Assembly: GCA_035270785.1 (NCBI GenBank)
Contig: DATESN010000044.1
Coordinates: 1 to 14,042, forward strand
From: DATESN01 sp035270785
GTDB lineage: Bacteria > Bacillota > Clostridia > Lachnospirales > Lachnospiraceae
DNA length: 14,042 nucleotides
Reading direction: 5' to 3'
This document shows, one piece after another, positions 1 through 8,792 of this stretch. The position numbers and the translations under genes are program-made. How positions within the stretch are numbered: the first letter of the stretch is position 1; every line of letters starts with the position of its first letter. The notes under the pieces were generated by a model. It made no database searches. It saw only the letters and a program-made list of their open reading frames with translations, and was not told the origin of the DNA.

Positions 1-1
1 A

Positions 2-1636
2 TGTGGGATTATGGACGTTGGAGTAGCATATCTATTACAGGTATTACTTGATGTAGCAAATAGTAGCAATACGAAAGGATTAGTAAATATTTTAGTAGTA
101 TCATTGGCTTTCTTTTGTAGTATGTTTGTGTTTCAAATAGTACTTAGAAGTGCTAAATATTCTTTTTTAAAAAATGCTATGAAACAGTATAAAGAAAAGG
201 TATTTGAAAATATTACAAGAAAGAATATTAGTACATTTGCTTCGGAGAATACCAGTAGCTACATATCTGCTCTCACTAATGATGCTGCCTCAATTGAAAG
301 AAATTATCTAACGGGGATAATTAACATTGTAAACAATTGTATATTATTTGTTGGAGCGATTGCAATGATGTTTTGGTATAATTGGTCGATGACCTTGGTA
401 GTAATTGGCCTATGTTTGCTACCAATTTCTACTGCAGTTTTATTTGGCAATAAATTGGCGGCCGAAGAAAAGGAAATTAGTAACAAGAATGAAAGTTTTG
501 TAAATATAGTTAAGGATTTATTAAATGGATTTTCCGTGATCAAAAGTTTTAAAGCGGAAAAAGAAGCTATTTATCTTTTTAACGAAAAGAACATCATGTT
601 AGAGAATAATAAATGTAAGAGAATGAAAACAGAAAATTTAATTAATATTATTTCAGGCATGGTAGGTTTTGTCGTACAGATAGGAATCTTCTTATACGGT
701 GCCTACCTTTCTATTCAGGGGCATATTACGGCAGGTGTGGTGGTTGCATTTGTGCAGTTGATGAATTACGTATTGGCACCAATTCAAAGACTCCCAGGGT
801 TACTAGCCAATAAAAAGGCGGCTGATACTTTGATTGATAAACTAGCACTTTACACTGCAAACAATATCAATAAAAAGGGTGAAGAAATCATTCATAGTAT
901 TGGTAAAGGAATTATCTGTAAGAATATAAGGTTTGGATATGAGGAAAGCAGTGTGATTCTTAATGAAATTGACATAACATTTGAAAAGGGTAAAAGCTAC
1001 GCTGTTGTTGGCTCATCAGGCAGTGGTAAATCAACGTTGCTGAATCTCTTACTTGGAAGTTACGATAATTATGAAGGAAGCATCACTATGAATGATGTAG
1101 AACTACGGAAGATTAATGGAGAATGTCTTTATGATCTGGTATCAATTATCCAGCAGAATGTATTTATTTTTGACAGTTCCATTTATAATAATATTACAAT
1201 GTTTAAAGAATTTGATGAAAAAAAAGTGCAATTGGCAATTTCACAGTCGGGTTTAATTAACATGATAGAATCTAAAGGAATAGATTATCTTTGCGGTGAA
1301 AACGGGGTGCATTTATCAGGAGGAGAAAAACAGAGAATCTCTATAGCAAGATGCCTTTTAAGGGAAACCTCGGTATTGTTGATGGATGAAGCTACTGCAG
1401 CACTGGATATTGAAACAGCGAGTAATATATCTAATGCAATATTAGATATAGAAGGCCTTACAAGAATTATTGTAACACATAAATTAGAGGAAACTTTACT
1501 TAAACGCTTTGATGAAATAATTGTACTTCGTAATGGCGTTGTTTCAGAAAAAGGTACATTTGAAAAATTAATACAACAAAAAAGATATTTTTATTCACTT
1601 TATAATGTATCAAATCCTGAATTTAAGTCTATCTAA
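2..1636 (+). CDS. ABC exporter, fused permease and ATPase (5' end cut by window)
   Basis: This is a membrane transporter half-molecule of the exporter type, which would pump a peptide, lipid or drug outward using ATP. The first in-window ATG is at 11, but the frame is open to the window edge and the usual first transmembrane helix is missing, so the true start lies upstream. Counting from the ATG at 11, hydrophobic segments lie around residues 25-45, 103-122, 127-147 and 213-235, forming the membrane domain. The ATPase domain follows from about residue 300: Walker A GSSGSGKS at 334-341, Q-loop glutamine near 381, signature LSGGE at 435-439, Walker B VLLMDE at 455-460 and switch histidine H490. 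All ATPase motifs are intact. The substrate cannot be read from the sequence. A 258-base gap separates it from the sugar genes, and I see no functional link. The family call is firm. Confidence 0.93.
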   Translation, partial: CGIMDVGVAYLLQVLLDVANSSNTKGLVNILVVSLAFFCSMFVFQIVLRSAKYSFLKNAMKQYKEKVFENITRKNISTFASENTSSYISALTNDAASIERNYLTGIINIVNNCILFVGAIAMMFWYNWSMTLVVIGLCLLPISTAVLFGNKLAAEEKEISNKNESFVNIVKDLLNGFSVIKSFKAEKEAIYLFNEKNIMLENNKCKRMKTENLINIISGMVGFVVQIGIFLYGAYLSIQGHITAGVVVAFVQLMNYVLAPIQRLPGLLANKKAADTLIDKLALYTANNINKKGEEIIHSIGKGIICKNIRFGYEESSVILNEIDITFEKGKSYAVVGSSGSGKSTLLNLLLGSYDNYEGSITMNDVELRKINGECLYDLVSIIQQNVFIFDSSIYNNITMFKEFDEKKVQLAISQSGLINMIESKGIDYLCGENGVHLSGGEKQRISIARCLLRETSVLLMDEATAALDIETASNISNAILDIEGLTRIIVTHKLEETLLKRFDEIIVLRNGVVSEKGTFEKLIQQKRYFYSLYNVSNPEFKSI

Positions 1637-1797
1637 TATACGCTTTTATCGTAGCAATTGTTATTTGTCCGGACTTTTTGTTAGACAAGTTGGGAGTGAA
1701 AATAGAAGCAAAGCTTTCCAATAAAGAAATCAGCAAGTTATTGAATATTCTGAAAGCATATATCCAGGAGAAAGAAATAAGTTTATTGTTGAAATAG
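1627..1797 (+). other. Open frame without a start codon, possible gene remnant
   Basis: In the gap after the ABC transporter one frame is open for 56 codons between stops at 1624-1626 and 1795-1797. It reads as a short hydrophobic stretch (FIVAIVICPDFLL) followed by a charged, helix-like tail rich in Lys, Glu and Leu. This composition looks protein-like. It has no ATG; the only possible starts are TTG 1678, TTG 1690 and GTG 1696, none with a good ribosome binding site. It could be the decayed 3' end of a small membrane protein gene, or a chance opening in AT-rich DNA. I do not recognise the family. Confidence 0.25.
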
Positions 1798-1814
1798 TCA
1801 GATAAATATATAGA
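1786..1814 (+). promoter_or_regulatory. Candidate sigma-A promoter upstream of the GH27 gene
   Basis: A TTGTTG hexamer at 1786-1791 lies 17 bases before TATAGA at 1809-1814, a reasonable vegetative promoter layout. The start codon of the alpha-galactosidase gene is 80 bases further on, which leaves a leader of about 75 bases. The match to consensus is only moderate, and AT-rich DNA gives such matches by chance. Confidence 0.3.
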
Positions 1815-1894
1815 ACTTTACAAACATTAGTTAAATGCATCTGGAAAGATTAATCAATTAAAATTAGAAATTACATATACTAGGAGGATATTTT

Positions 1895-3739
1895 ATGAGC
1901 AAATTTGAGGATTTAGATGGAACAAGTAAACCAATAACGACAAAAACTACATCAAGAACAGCACCGGACGTAATTACTGACACTAAATATATGTTTCCTG
2001 CTTTCTCAAACCAGGAGGTACTTTTGAATAAAAAGCAGGGGCGCCTTCCCGCGATGGGATGGAACAGCTGGAATGCTTTTGGAAGTAAGAACAGCGAGGA
2101 ACTTACAAAGGAAATGGCTGACGCATTTATAGATTTGGATCTGGCTAATTTGGGTTACAAGTATATAGTGCTCGATGACGGATGCTACAAATCCGTACGG
2201 GTAGATGGGTTACTTTCTAATGAAACTGTTAAATTTCCAAGCGGCTTTAAGTCATTATCAGATTATATACATGATAAAGGGCTAAAATTTGGCATGTATA
2301 ATGATATCGGTACAAATCTTTGTGCTGGCTCCGCTGTAGGCACCTGTGGGTTTGAGGATGTCGATGCAAAATCCTATATTAACTGGGGCGTAGACTTTTT
2401 AAAAGTTGATAATTGCTACTATCTTTGGGATAATGCAACGTTTTCGGATGAAAAGAACGCAAAATATACCTATTCTCCCAATATCAAAAGCATTACAGTC
2501 ACTGGGGAAGGAATGAATACAAATTTAAGTGCTGTTAAGGACGGTGTTCTTTTAGGTCAGGGTGCAATAATTAACAGTAACGACTTTGTGTCAAATATAG
2601 GTACCTACGATGGAACACATGGAGGTGTAACTCCGGTTGGTGATCGTTGGTGTGAAACTGGGTTCACCGTGAACGCTCCTGTTGCAGGAGAATATGCTAT
2701 AACTGTTAATTATGCAAGTGGTGAAGAGATTGGAGTCGGACGCTGGCTTCAGCTTGCAGTAGGAAACGTAGATAATGAAACCAGATATTTTGACGATTTA
2801 CTTCCTCTTACCGAAAGTACTACCACCTTTATAAGTTCAGAAGAAATAAAAGTATTTTTGAATGAGGGGGATAATATCATACGGCTTATGAATCACAGAA
2901 GGCAGGAAAATACTCTTAATTCATATGCGGCATTACTTGACGGCTTTAACAAGGCGAAACCTGACCATGATGTTGTACTTTCAATCTGTGAATGGGGGAA
3001 AACACAACCACACAACTGGGGATATAAAGTTGGAGACTCATGGCGTATTCTAAATGATATTACCTTCAGCGTCGGTTCTGACGGTAATCCAGGAAAAGCC
3101 TCATGGAGTTCAAAATATACTGATAGTATAACTTCGCAGTACAATAAGGCGGTTATCATGGACGAGTTTGTCGGGCTTGAAAAGGGATGGAACGATCCAG
3201 ATATGATGGTAATTGGTATGAATGGAATTACAAACACCATGAGTAAAACTCATATGGCTATGTGGTGTATGATGAATTCGCCACTTATGCTCGGGCTGGA
3301 CTTAAGACGCGTTATAAAAGGGGATGAACTCTGGCAGATTATTGCAAATAAAGACTTGATAGCATTGAATCAGGATGCGCTTGGTATTCAGGCAAAAAGA
3401 ATTTATTGCTCTATAGATAGTGTTAATCCAGATACGGCATATGTCACAAATAATAACCGTCTTGATATTCTTGTAAAACCACTTTTCAATGGAGATATTG
3501 CATTGTCCTTTATAAATTTAAGTGATTTAAAAGATACCAACGAACATTCCGTTGATGTAGGCCGCATTATCAATTATATTGGTCACAAAATGGTTGATAG
3601 TAAAAGATTTAAAAATGCATCAGGCTATCACTTGAGGAATTTAGAATCAGGAGAGATTACAAAGAATACCTCAGGCATTTTCTCTGTTACAGATATGGAA
3701 GCATATGACAATGTAACATTAAGGGTTACTCCTGTTTAA
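1895..3739 (+). CDS. GH27 alpha-galactosidase with nested carbohydrate-binding-like domain, cytoplasmic
   Basis: This enzyme should remove terminal alpha-D-galactose from oligosaccharides with retention of configuration. The GH27 barrel begins at MGWNSWN (54-60). The expected active-site residues are present by comparison with human alpha-galactosidase A: D94 and D95 in the LDDG motif, K170, nucleophile D172 in KVDNC, E366 in CEWG, R384 and acid/base D388. The paired aspartates argue for alpha-galactosidase rather than the related beta-L-arabinopyranosidase, where one of them is replaced. Residues about 193-345 are an insertion within the barrel, between the nucleophile strand and CEWG; they read as a beta-sandwich of the CBM35/CBM6 type. 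A C-terminal beta domain follows from about 500. The first 50 residues are polar and Ser/Thr-rich with no signal peptide, so the protein is probably cytoplasmic. AGGAGG at 1882-1887, seven bases before the ATG, supports the start. It is the first gene of the run. Confidence 0.9.
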   Translation: MSKFEDLDGTSKPITTKTTSRTAPDVITDTKYMFPAFSNQEVLLNKKQGRLPAMGWNSWNAFGSKNSEELTKEMADAFIDLDLANLGYKYIVLDDGCYKSVRVDGLLSNETVKFPSGFKSLSDYIHDKGLKFGMYNDIGTNLCAGSAVGTCGFEDVDAKSYINWGVDFLKVDNCYYLWDNATFSDEKNAKYTYSPNIKSITVTGEGMNTNLSAVKDGVLLGQGAIINSNDFVSNIGTYDGTHGGVTPVGDRWCETGFTVNAPVAGEYAITVNYASGEEIGVGRWLQLAVGNVDNETRYFDDLLPLTESTTTFISSEEIKVFLNEGDNIIRLMNHRRQENTLNSYAALLDGFNKAKPDHDVVLSICEWGKTQPHNWGYKVGDSWRILNDITFSVGSDGNPGKASWSSKYTDSITSQYNKAVIMDEFVGLEKGWNDPDMMVIGMNGITNTMSKTHMAMWCMMNSPLMLGLDLRRVIKGDELWQIIANKDLIALNQDALGIQAKRIYCSIDSVNPDTAYVTNNNRLDILVKPLFNGDIALSFINLSDLKDTNEHSVDVGRIINYIGHKMVDSKRFKNASGYHLRNLESGEITKNTSGIFSVTDMEAYDNVTLRVTPV

Positions 3740-3827
3740 ATACACTTACGAGGTATATCTGTAGCGGTTAAAAAACACTTCCAATATCAAAATACCAGAC
3801 ATAGTTGCATCAAAAGGGACTTATAAA

Positions 3828-4691
3828 ATGAAGAAATTACTGCATACAGCTATAAAAGACCAAGGCACAGAAGATCATATTTTATATCTAACAAAACTCG
3901 GTATTATTAAGGGAAAGAATGATGATTTATATCACCCAGAGGTTAAGGTTACTACGGAACAGTTCGTTGCAATGATTATTAGAAGTAGCAAGGGCAATCT
4001 AGAGGAAACAACCAGCGATTGGTCATGGGGATATATGGATTATGCTTTGCACAAAGGTATTATAGAGGATTATGATTTGACTAATAGAAGCAATCCTATT
4101 GAACGCCGATCTGCTGCTAGAATAGTTCATGAAGCACTTTTAACAGAGTTTTTAGAAAGAGATGAGGATAAATGGTCAACGGCACAAAAACTTATTGACC
4201 TATACAGCTGCCATACATGCGTTATGCATATAGCCCAGGTATATGTAAAAGGTATCATGCTCGGGTGTGAAACTAATGTATTTGATGTCAGTGGTAACAT
4301 AAATCTTTCAGAGGCCGCAACGATTGTTGTGAGAATGCTGTTTAGGGAGAAGCGTATCCCTCAGACTGCGGGGAGAACATTTCAAAGTAAAATAATGCGC
4401 TATGACGAGGTTGGGGAGATGATGTTAAATGATAGTAGATCAATGCTTATTGATGTACGGACATATGAGGAATACAAGCAAGGACATATAGAAGGAAGCA
4501 TTTGCATACCACTACACGACATATCAAATAATCCATTTTCAGTAAATATTAGAAAAGATACGCCAATCATATTTTACTGTCAGAAAGGGTATAAAAGTTC
4601 TTTGGCGGCGCAAGTACTTATAGACGCAGGCTATAGCAAGATTTATACAATTCTGGGTATAGAGCAGTATCAATATAATTTAATAAGGTAA
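3828..4691 (+). CDS. SLH-like repeats fused to a rhodanese domain
   Basis: The first 175 residues contain three repeats resembling S-layer homology domains. The clearest is residues 17-53 (LGIIKGKNDDLYHP then VTTEQF); the others span about 65-107 and 125-172. The rhodanese domain runs from about 189 to the end, with DVR at 209-211 and an active loop starting at C251 (CQKGYKSS). A six-residue loop is typical of sulfurtransferases rather than Cdc25-type phosphatases, although the usual loop arginine is lysine (K256). SLH repeats normally anchor secreted proteins to the cell wall, but there is no signal peptide. The frame upstream is open back to a stop at 3762-3764, yet it has no start codon and no hydrophobic segment, so the ATG at 3828 (AGGGA at 3815-3819) is the likely start. 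It sits 88 bases after the GH27 gene, in the same direction. Its role beside glycosidases is unknown; rhodaneses carry persulfide sulfur. The domain calls are good and the function is open. Confidence 0.8.
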   Translation: MKKLLHTAIKDQGTEDHILYLTKLGIIKGKNDDLYHPEVKVTTEQFVAMIIRSSKGNLEETTSDWSWGYMDYALHKGIIEDYDLTNRSNPIERRSAARIVHEALLTEFLERDEDKWSTAQKLIDLYSCHTCVMHIAQVYVKGIMLGCETNVFDVSGNINLSEAATIVVRMLFREKRIPQTAGRTFQSKIMRYDEVGEMMLNDSRSMLIDVRTYEEYKQGHIEGSICIPLHDISNNPFSVNIRKDTPIIFYCQKGYKSSLAAQVLIDAGYSKIYTILGIEQYQYNLIR

Positions 4692-4741
4692 ATCCAGAGT
4701 CCAGTATTCAATAGGTAATTATTTTTTAAAACTATCAGGGA

Positions 4742-4762
4742 AAGATGATGAAAGTTCATCTT
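4742..4762 (+). other. Inverted repeat in the gap before the first GH43 gene
   Basis: AAGATGA at 4742-4748 and TCATCTT at 4756-4762 can pair as a perfect seven-base stem with a seven-base loop. It is not followed by a T run, so it is a poor intrinsic terminator. It could stabilise the 3' end of the upstream message or be an operator just upstream of the candidate promoter at 4780-4808. Confidence 0.3.
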
Positions 4763-4779
4763 ATGATGAAGATATATCA

Positions 4780-4808
4780 TTGTATCATCAGAACAAATAT
4801 TTTAAAAT
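4780..4808 (+). promoter_or_regulatory. Candidate internal sigma-A promoter for GH43 and GH31
   Basis: TTGTAT at 4780-4785 and TAAAAT at 4803-4808 are separated by exactly 17 bases, and the -10 element matches the consensus at five of six positions. It lies about 47 bases before the GH43 start codon. The -10 is inside a 14-base perfect AT palindrome (4797-4810). This 164-base gap is the longest within the run, so an extra start of transcription here is plausible. Confidence 0.4.
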
Positions 4809-4855
4809 ATGTTTAAGATTTATCAAACCATGAACCTCAAAAGGAGAAATTAAAG

Positions 4856-6271
4856 ATGAAAAAACAAGGGCTAAATCCCTACCTTCCGTCATGGGAGTAT
4901 ATCCCAGACGCTGAACCTTATGTTTTTAATAACAGAGTCTATGTTTATGGCTCTCACGACCGCTTTAACGGATATGCATATTGCTTAAATGATTATGTAA
5001 GTTGGTCTGCACCAGTAGATGATCTTTCTGACTGGCGTTATGAAGGAGTTATTTACAAAACAACAGATGTTCAAAACAACGATGATCGAGATAGTTGCCT
5101 TTATGCTCCCGATGTTGCAATCGGACCTGATGGCAGATACTATTTGTTTTACGTGGATAGTAAGAGATCCATCGTGTCGGTTGCCGTATGTAATACCCCA
5201 GCAGGTAAATATGAATTCTACGGTTATGTACATTATTCTGACGGTACAATTTTGGGCCAAAGAGAAGGAGATGAGCCTCAGTTTGATCCTGGAGTACTTA
5301 TTGAGGAAGATAGAATATATCTGTATACCGGTTTTTGTGCAAGGGGAGACAAAGCAAGAAGTGGGGCTATGGCAACAGTTCTCGGCCCAGATATGCTTAC
5401 TATCATTGAAGAACCAAAAATTATAGCGCCAAGTGAACCATATAGCAAGGGTAGCGGTTATGAGGGGCATGAGTTTTTTGAGGCACCATCTATGAGAAAG
5501 CGTGGGGATACATATTACCTTGTTTATTCTTCCATAGTTATGCATGAGTTATGCTATGCCACCAGCAAATATCCAACCAAGGATTTTCAATACAGGGGAG
5601 TTATCGTTAGCAATAATGATCTTCATATTGATTCCTACAAGCCTGCAGAGAAGCCAATGTATTATGGGGCCAATAACCATGGCAGTATTGTTGAAATTAG
5701 TGGAAAATGGTACATATTTTATCATAGACATACGAATGGGACTAATTATAGCAGACAGGGCTGTGTAGAACAGATACAATTCTTGGCGGACGGTACCATT
5801 CCCCAAGTAGAGATGACCTCTTGTGGTTCTAATGGTGGACCTTTAAAGGGACGTGGAGAATATCCTGCTTATCTGGCATGCAATTTATTCTGCAACGAGG
5901 AATCAATTTATACTGATTTTACTGGAGCATGGATGGACAAACAATTTCCAAAGATTACCCAAGATGGGAAAGATGGAGATGAAGAAATAGGTTATATTGC
6001 TAATATGAAGGCTTCCGCCACGGCTGGTTTCAAGTACTTTGACTGCAAAGGAATAAAGAAAGTTAAAATTAAAGTGCGTGGATATTGCAGTGGTGATTTT
6101 GAAGTGAAATTATCCTGGAATGGCGTAGCACTTGGTAAGATATCAGTTGGATTTTCCAATGTATGGAAAGAATATTCATCTGATATAGAAATTCCTGATG
6201 GTATTCAGGCTTTGTATTTAACATATACCGGTCAAGGAAGTGCTAGCCTTGCTTCCTTTACTTTGGAATAG
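4856..6271 (+). CDS. GH43 glycosidase with C-terminal CBM6-like domain (arabinofuranosidase/xylosidase type)
   Basis: This is an inverting five-bladed beta-propeller enzyme, probably releasing L-arabinofuranose or beta-D-xylose from hemicellulose fragments. The family's catalytic triad can be placed: general base D18 in YIPDAEP, pKa-modulating D144 in FDPGV, and general acid E209 in FFEAP. Other family features are YAPDV at 83-87 and the NNHGS and FYHRH segments at 273-293. The catalytic domain covers about residues 8-325. Residues about 350-471 form a beta-rich domain ending LTYTGQGSASLASFTLE-like, typical of CBM6. There is no signal peptide, and several free cysteines also fit a cytoplasmic location. 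AAGGAG at 4841-4846, nine bases before the ATG, supports the start. It is followed 90 bases later by the GH31 gene with no terminator between. The family is firm; arabinofuranosidase versus xylosidase cannot be decided from sequence alone. Confidence 0.88.
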   Translation: MKKQGLNPYLPSWEYIPDAEPYVFNNRVYVYGSHDRFNGYAYCLNDYVSWSAPVDDLSDWRYEGVIYKTTDVQNNDDRDSCLYAPDVAIGPDGRYYLFYVDSKRSIVSVAVCNTPAGKYEFYGYVHYSDGTILGQREGDEPQFDPGVLIEEDRIYLYTGFCARGDKARSGAMATVLGPDMLTIIEEPKIIAPSEPYSKGSGYEGHEFFEAPSMRKRGDTYYLVYSSIVMHELCYATSKYPTKDFQYRGVIVSNNDLHIDSYKPAEKPMYYGANNHGSIVEISGKWYIFYHRHTNGTNYSRQGCVEQIQFLADGTIPQVEMTSCGSNGGPLKGRGEYPAYLACNLFCNEESIYTDFTGAWMDKQFPKITQDGKDGDEEIGYIANMKASATAGFKYFDCKGIKKVKIKVRGYCSGDFEVKLSWNGVALGKISVGFSNVWKEYSSDIEIPDGIQALYLTYTGQGSASLASFTLE

Positions 6272-6361
6272 CCAAAACAATACCATTATTAGAATTCGCA
6301 TATGTTAAGATCATATGATAAAACCTAACGATTACCATAAGGCGTAAAAGAGGAGATAATA

Positions 6362-8743
6362 ATGTTAGCTGTATATAAAAGACCGGATAAAAAAATTACA
6401 CGAGTGGAACGAATTCAGGATGCTCTTGTTTTATATTCAGAACAGGGAATGATAAAATTGGAAGCAAAATCTTCAGAGATTATTCGTGTAATATATACAC
6501 TTAAGGATAGCTTTTCCAATCAAAAGAAGCCTGGAATAATAGAAAAAGCTGTATATAGTGATTGGAATTATGATGAAACAGAGCATGAGATAAGACTTCA
6601 TACTAGCATGCTTTCTTTGCATGTGAATAAAGCTACCGCGTCGATAAAGTACTATGACGGGAATGGAAAACTTCTTCTAAAAGAACGAGATTTTGAAAGC
6701 AAGAACTTGGAGGAGTTTGATTCTTTTAGGACAATAACAGATGAAAAATCAACGATTGAACGGGTAGTTACCCCTGATGGAATTAAGGAAGTGGTAAAGG
6801 GTGCGGCGAAGGTTTTTGATCAGAAGCTTTATAAAACAAGGCTGTATTTGGATTGGCAGGAGGAAGAAGCTTTATACGGGCTTGGACAACAGGAGGAAGG
6901 ATATCTTAATTTGCGTGGTACGACTGCCTATTTGCATCAGGCAAATAAAAAGATTGCAATTCCTTTTTTAGTATCTAGTCTAGGTTACGGTATTTTAGTG
7001 GACACCTATAGTCCAATGATCTTTAATGATACTAATTATGGTTCTTATCTCTATACAGAGGCTGATTATGAGATGGATTTCTATTTTATAAACGGGACTA
7101 ACTTGGATGGAGTGGTTCGTTGTTACCGTTATTTAACAGGTAAAGCGACCATGCTTCCAAAATGGACCTTTGGCTTTGTTCAGTCTCAGGAAAGATATGA
7201 AACTTCGAAGGAATTAAATGATGTTGTGAAGGAATACAGACAAAGAAATATCGGTCTAGATTGCATTGTGTTGGACTGGTGCTCCTGGGAAGGAGATTTG
7301 TGGGGACAGAAGACCTTTGATCAGGCAAGATTTCCAGATCCCACTACAATGATGGAAGAGCTACATGAAAATAAGGCAAATCTAATGGTTTCTATTTGGC
7401 CCAATATGAGCAAGGATTGTGATAACTACAAAGAGTTTGAGGAAAAGAATCTTCTACTACAGGCAAGCAGTATTTATAATCCTTATGCAAAAGAGGGAAG
7501 AGAGCTTTACTGGAAGCAAACTAAAAAAGGATTATTCGACCATGGAATTGATGCATGGTGGTGTGACTCTAGCGAACCCTTTACTCCTGAATGGAATCAT
7601 GTCGGTACACCAGAAGCAATTACTATGTATCATGAGTTTTTTGATACAAGTAGCCAGCATATACCGGCACAACTAACAAATTCTTATGGATTATATCATG
7701 CAAGGGCAATCTATGAGGGACAACGTGATGTAACAAGTGAAAAACGAGTAGTCAATCTTACCCGTAACGGATATACAGGACAGCAAAGATATGGAGCTAT
7801 TCTTTGGTCAGGAGACATATCTGCAAATTGGATAACGATGAAAAGACAGATTGCAGCTGGACTCAATTTCTGTGTCAGTGGTATCCCTTACTGGACACTG
7901 GATATAGGAGCATTTTTTGTGAAAAAGGGAAACCAATGGTTCTGGGACGGAGATTATGAAAAGGGCTATGACGATCTTGGTTATCGTGAGTTATTCACCA
8001 GATGGTTCCAATACGGATGCTTTTTACCTATTTTCAGGAGCCATGGAACTGATTTTAGACGAGAATTAAAGTATTTTGGTGATCAGGGAGACCCATTCTA
8101 TGATGCCTTAATAAAAATAAATCACTTAAGATATCAATTGATGCCTTATATTTATTCCATTGCAGCAAAGGTATGGAAGGATGACTACACTATGCTTAGA
8201 ATGTTAGCCTTTGATTTTGCGGAGGATGCCAAAGCCAGAGTGATAGATGATCAGTTTTTATTCGGTAGCAATCTCATGGTTTGTCCTGTGACTACACCAA
8301 TGTTTTATGAGAAGGATTCCTTGCCAATCGAGGGAATTTCTAAAACTAGGGAAGTATATCTTCCTAAGGGAACCGGCTGGTATGATTTCTGGACGAACGA
8401 GTATTACGAAGGTGGGCAGAATATCCAGGCTGAGACTCCCATTGATATTATTCCGCTATATGTGAAAGCGGGAAGTATTCTTCCTATGACCCAGTTCATG
8501 AAATATGTAGATGAGATACCAGAAGCTCCTATTGAAGTTCGTGTCTATTCTGGTAAGGATACTGAATTCGAACTATATGAGGATGAAGGTAACAGCTATC
8601 GTTATGAAGAAGGTGCATATGCCTTAACAAAATTTGAATGGTCTGAACATAACCAGAAACTTCATATAAATGAACCAGTTGGAAGTTATCAGGGAATGAT
8701 AAAGAATAGAGAATATAAGGTTCAGATAATCAAACATGATTAA
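6362..8743 (+). CDS. GH31 alpha-glycosidase, long form (probable alpha-xylosidase)
   Basis: This retaining exo-enzyme would remove terminal alpha-xylose or alpha-glucose. An N-terminal beta-sandwich fills about residues 1-260 (YGLG at 172-175 is a family landmark). The barrel follows, with nucleophile D402 in WWCDSSEP and acid/base D485 in LWSGD. FRSHG at 558-562 is the conserved substrate-contact segment. The C-terminal beta domains include a DUF5110-like stretch at about 722-760 (VRVYSGKD, YEDEG). The length of 793 residues is normal for the multi-domain form. There is no signal peptide. AGAGGAG at 6349-6355 is six bases from the ATG. The WWCDSSEP context and the GH43/GH27 neighbours favour alpha-xylosidase, but alpha-glucosidase or another GH31 activity is possible. 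No convincing promoter lies in the 90 bases upstream, so it is probably co-transcribed with the preceding GH43 gene. Confidence 0.88.
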   Translation: MLAVYKRPDKKITRVERIQDALVLYSEQGMIKLEAKSSEIIRVIYTLKDSFSNQKKPGIIEKAVYSDWNYDETEHEIRLHTSMLSLHVNKATASIKYYDGNGKLLLKERDFESKNLEEFDSFRTITDEKSTIERVVTPDGIKEVVKGAAKVFDQKLYKTRLYLDWQEEEALYGLGQQEEGYLNLRGTTAYLHQANKKIAIPFLVSSLGYGILVDTYSPMIFNDTNYGSYLYTEADYEMDFYFINGTNLDGVVRCYRYLTGKATMLPKWTFGFVQSQERYETSKELNDVVKEYRQRNIGLDCIVLDWCSWEGDLWGQKTFDQARFPDPTTMMEELHENKANLMVSIWPNMSKDCDNYKEFEEKNLLLQASSIYNPYAKEGRELYWKQTKKGLFDHGIDAWWCDSSEPFTPEWNHVGTPEAITMYHEFFDTSSQHIPAQLTNSYGLYHARAIYEGQRDVTSEKRVVNLTRNGYTGQQRYGAILWSGDISANWITMKRQIAAGLNFCVSGIPYWTLDIGAFFVKKGNQWFWDGDYEKGYDDLGYRELFTRWFQYGCFLPIFRSHGTDFRRELKYFGDQGDPFYDALIKINHLRYQLMPYIYSIAAKVWKDDYTMLRMLAFDFAEDAKARVIDDQFLFGSNLMVCPVTTPMFYEKDSLPIEGISKTREVYLPKGTGWYDFWTNEYYEGGQNIQAETPIDIIPLYVKAGSILPMTQFMKYVDEIPEAPIEVRVYSGKDTEFELYEDEGNSYRYEEGAYALTKFEWSEHNQKLHINEPVGSYQGMIKNREYKVQIIKHD

Positions 8744-8792
8744 ACCATAGTCACCTTGATATATTAAAGTGTATGAAAAACCGATTGAAAAG

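Noticed and set aside
2893..3240. A 115-codon minus-strand frame inside the GH27 gene.
   Set aside because: It is antisense to conserved catalytic sequence and its translation shows no recognisable features.
1895..3739. The GH27 protein as a beta-L-arabinopyranosidase, which would fit an arabinose-centred locus.
   Set aside because: Both aspartates of the LDDG motif (D94, D95) are kept, which is the alpha-galactosidase pattern; the arabinopyranosidases replace one of them.
4745..4816. A 23-codon ATG frame in the gap before the first GH43 gene, a possible leader peptide.
   Set aside because: It has only a weak ribosome binding site, a low-complexity sequence generated by GATGA repeats, and lies across the predicted promoter.
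4985..5806. Long open frames on both strands within the first GH43 gene.
   Set aside because: They overlap a gene with intact GH43 motifs, have no domain-like features or good ribosome binding sites, and are shadows of its codon pattern.
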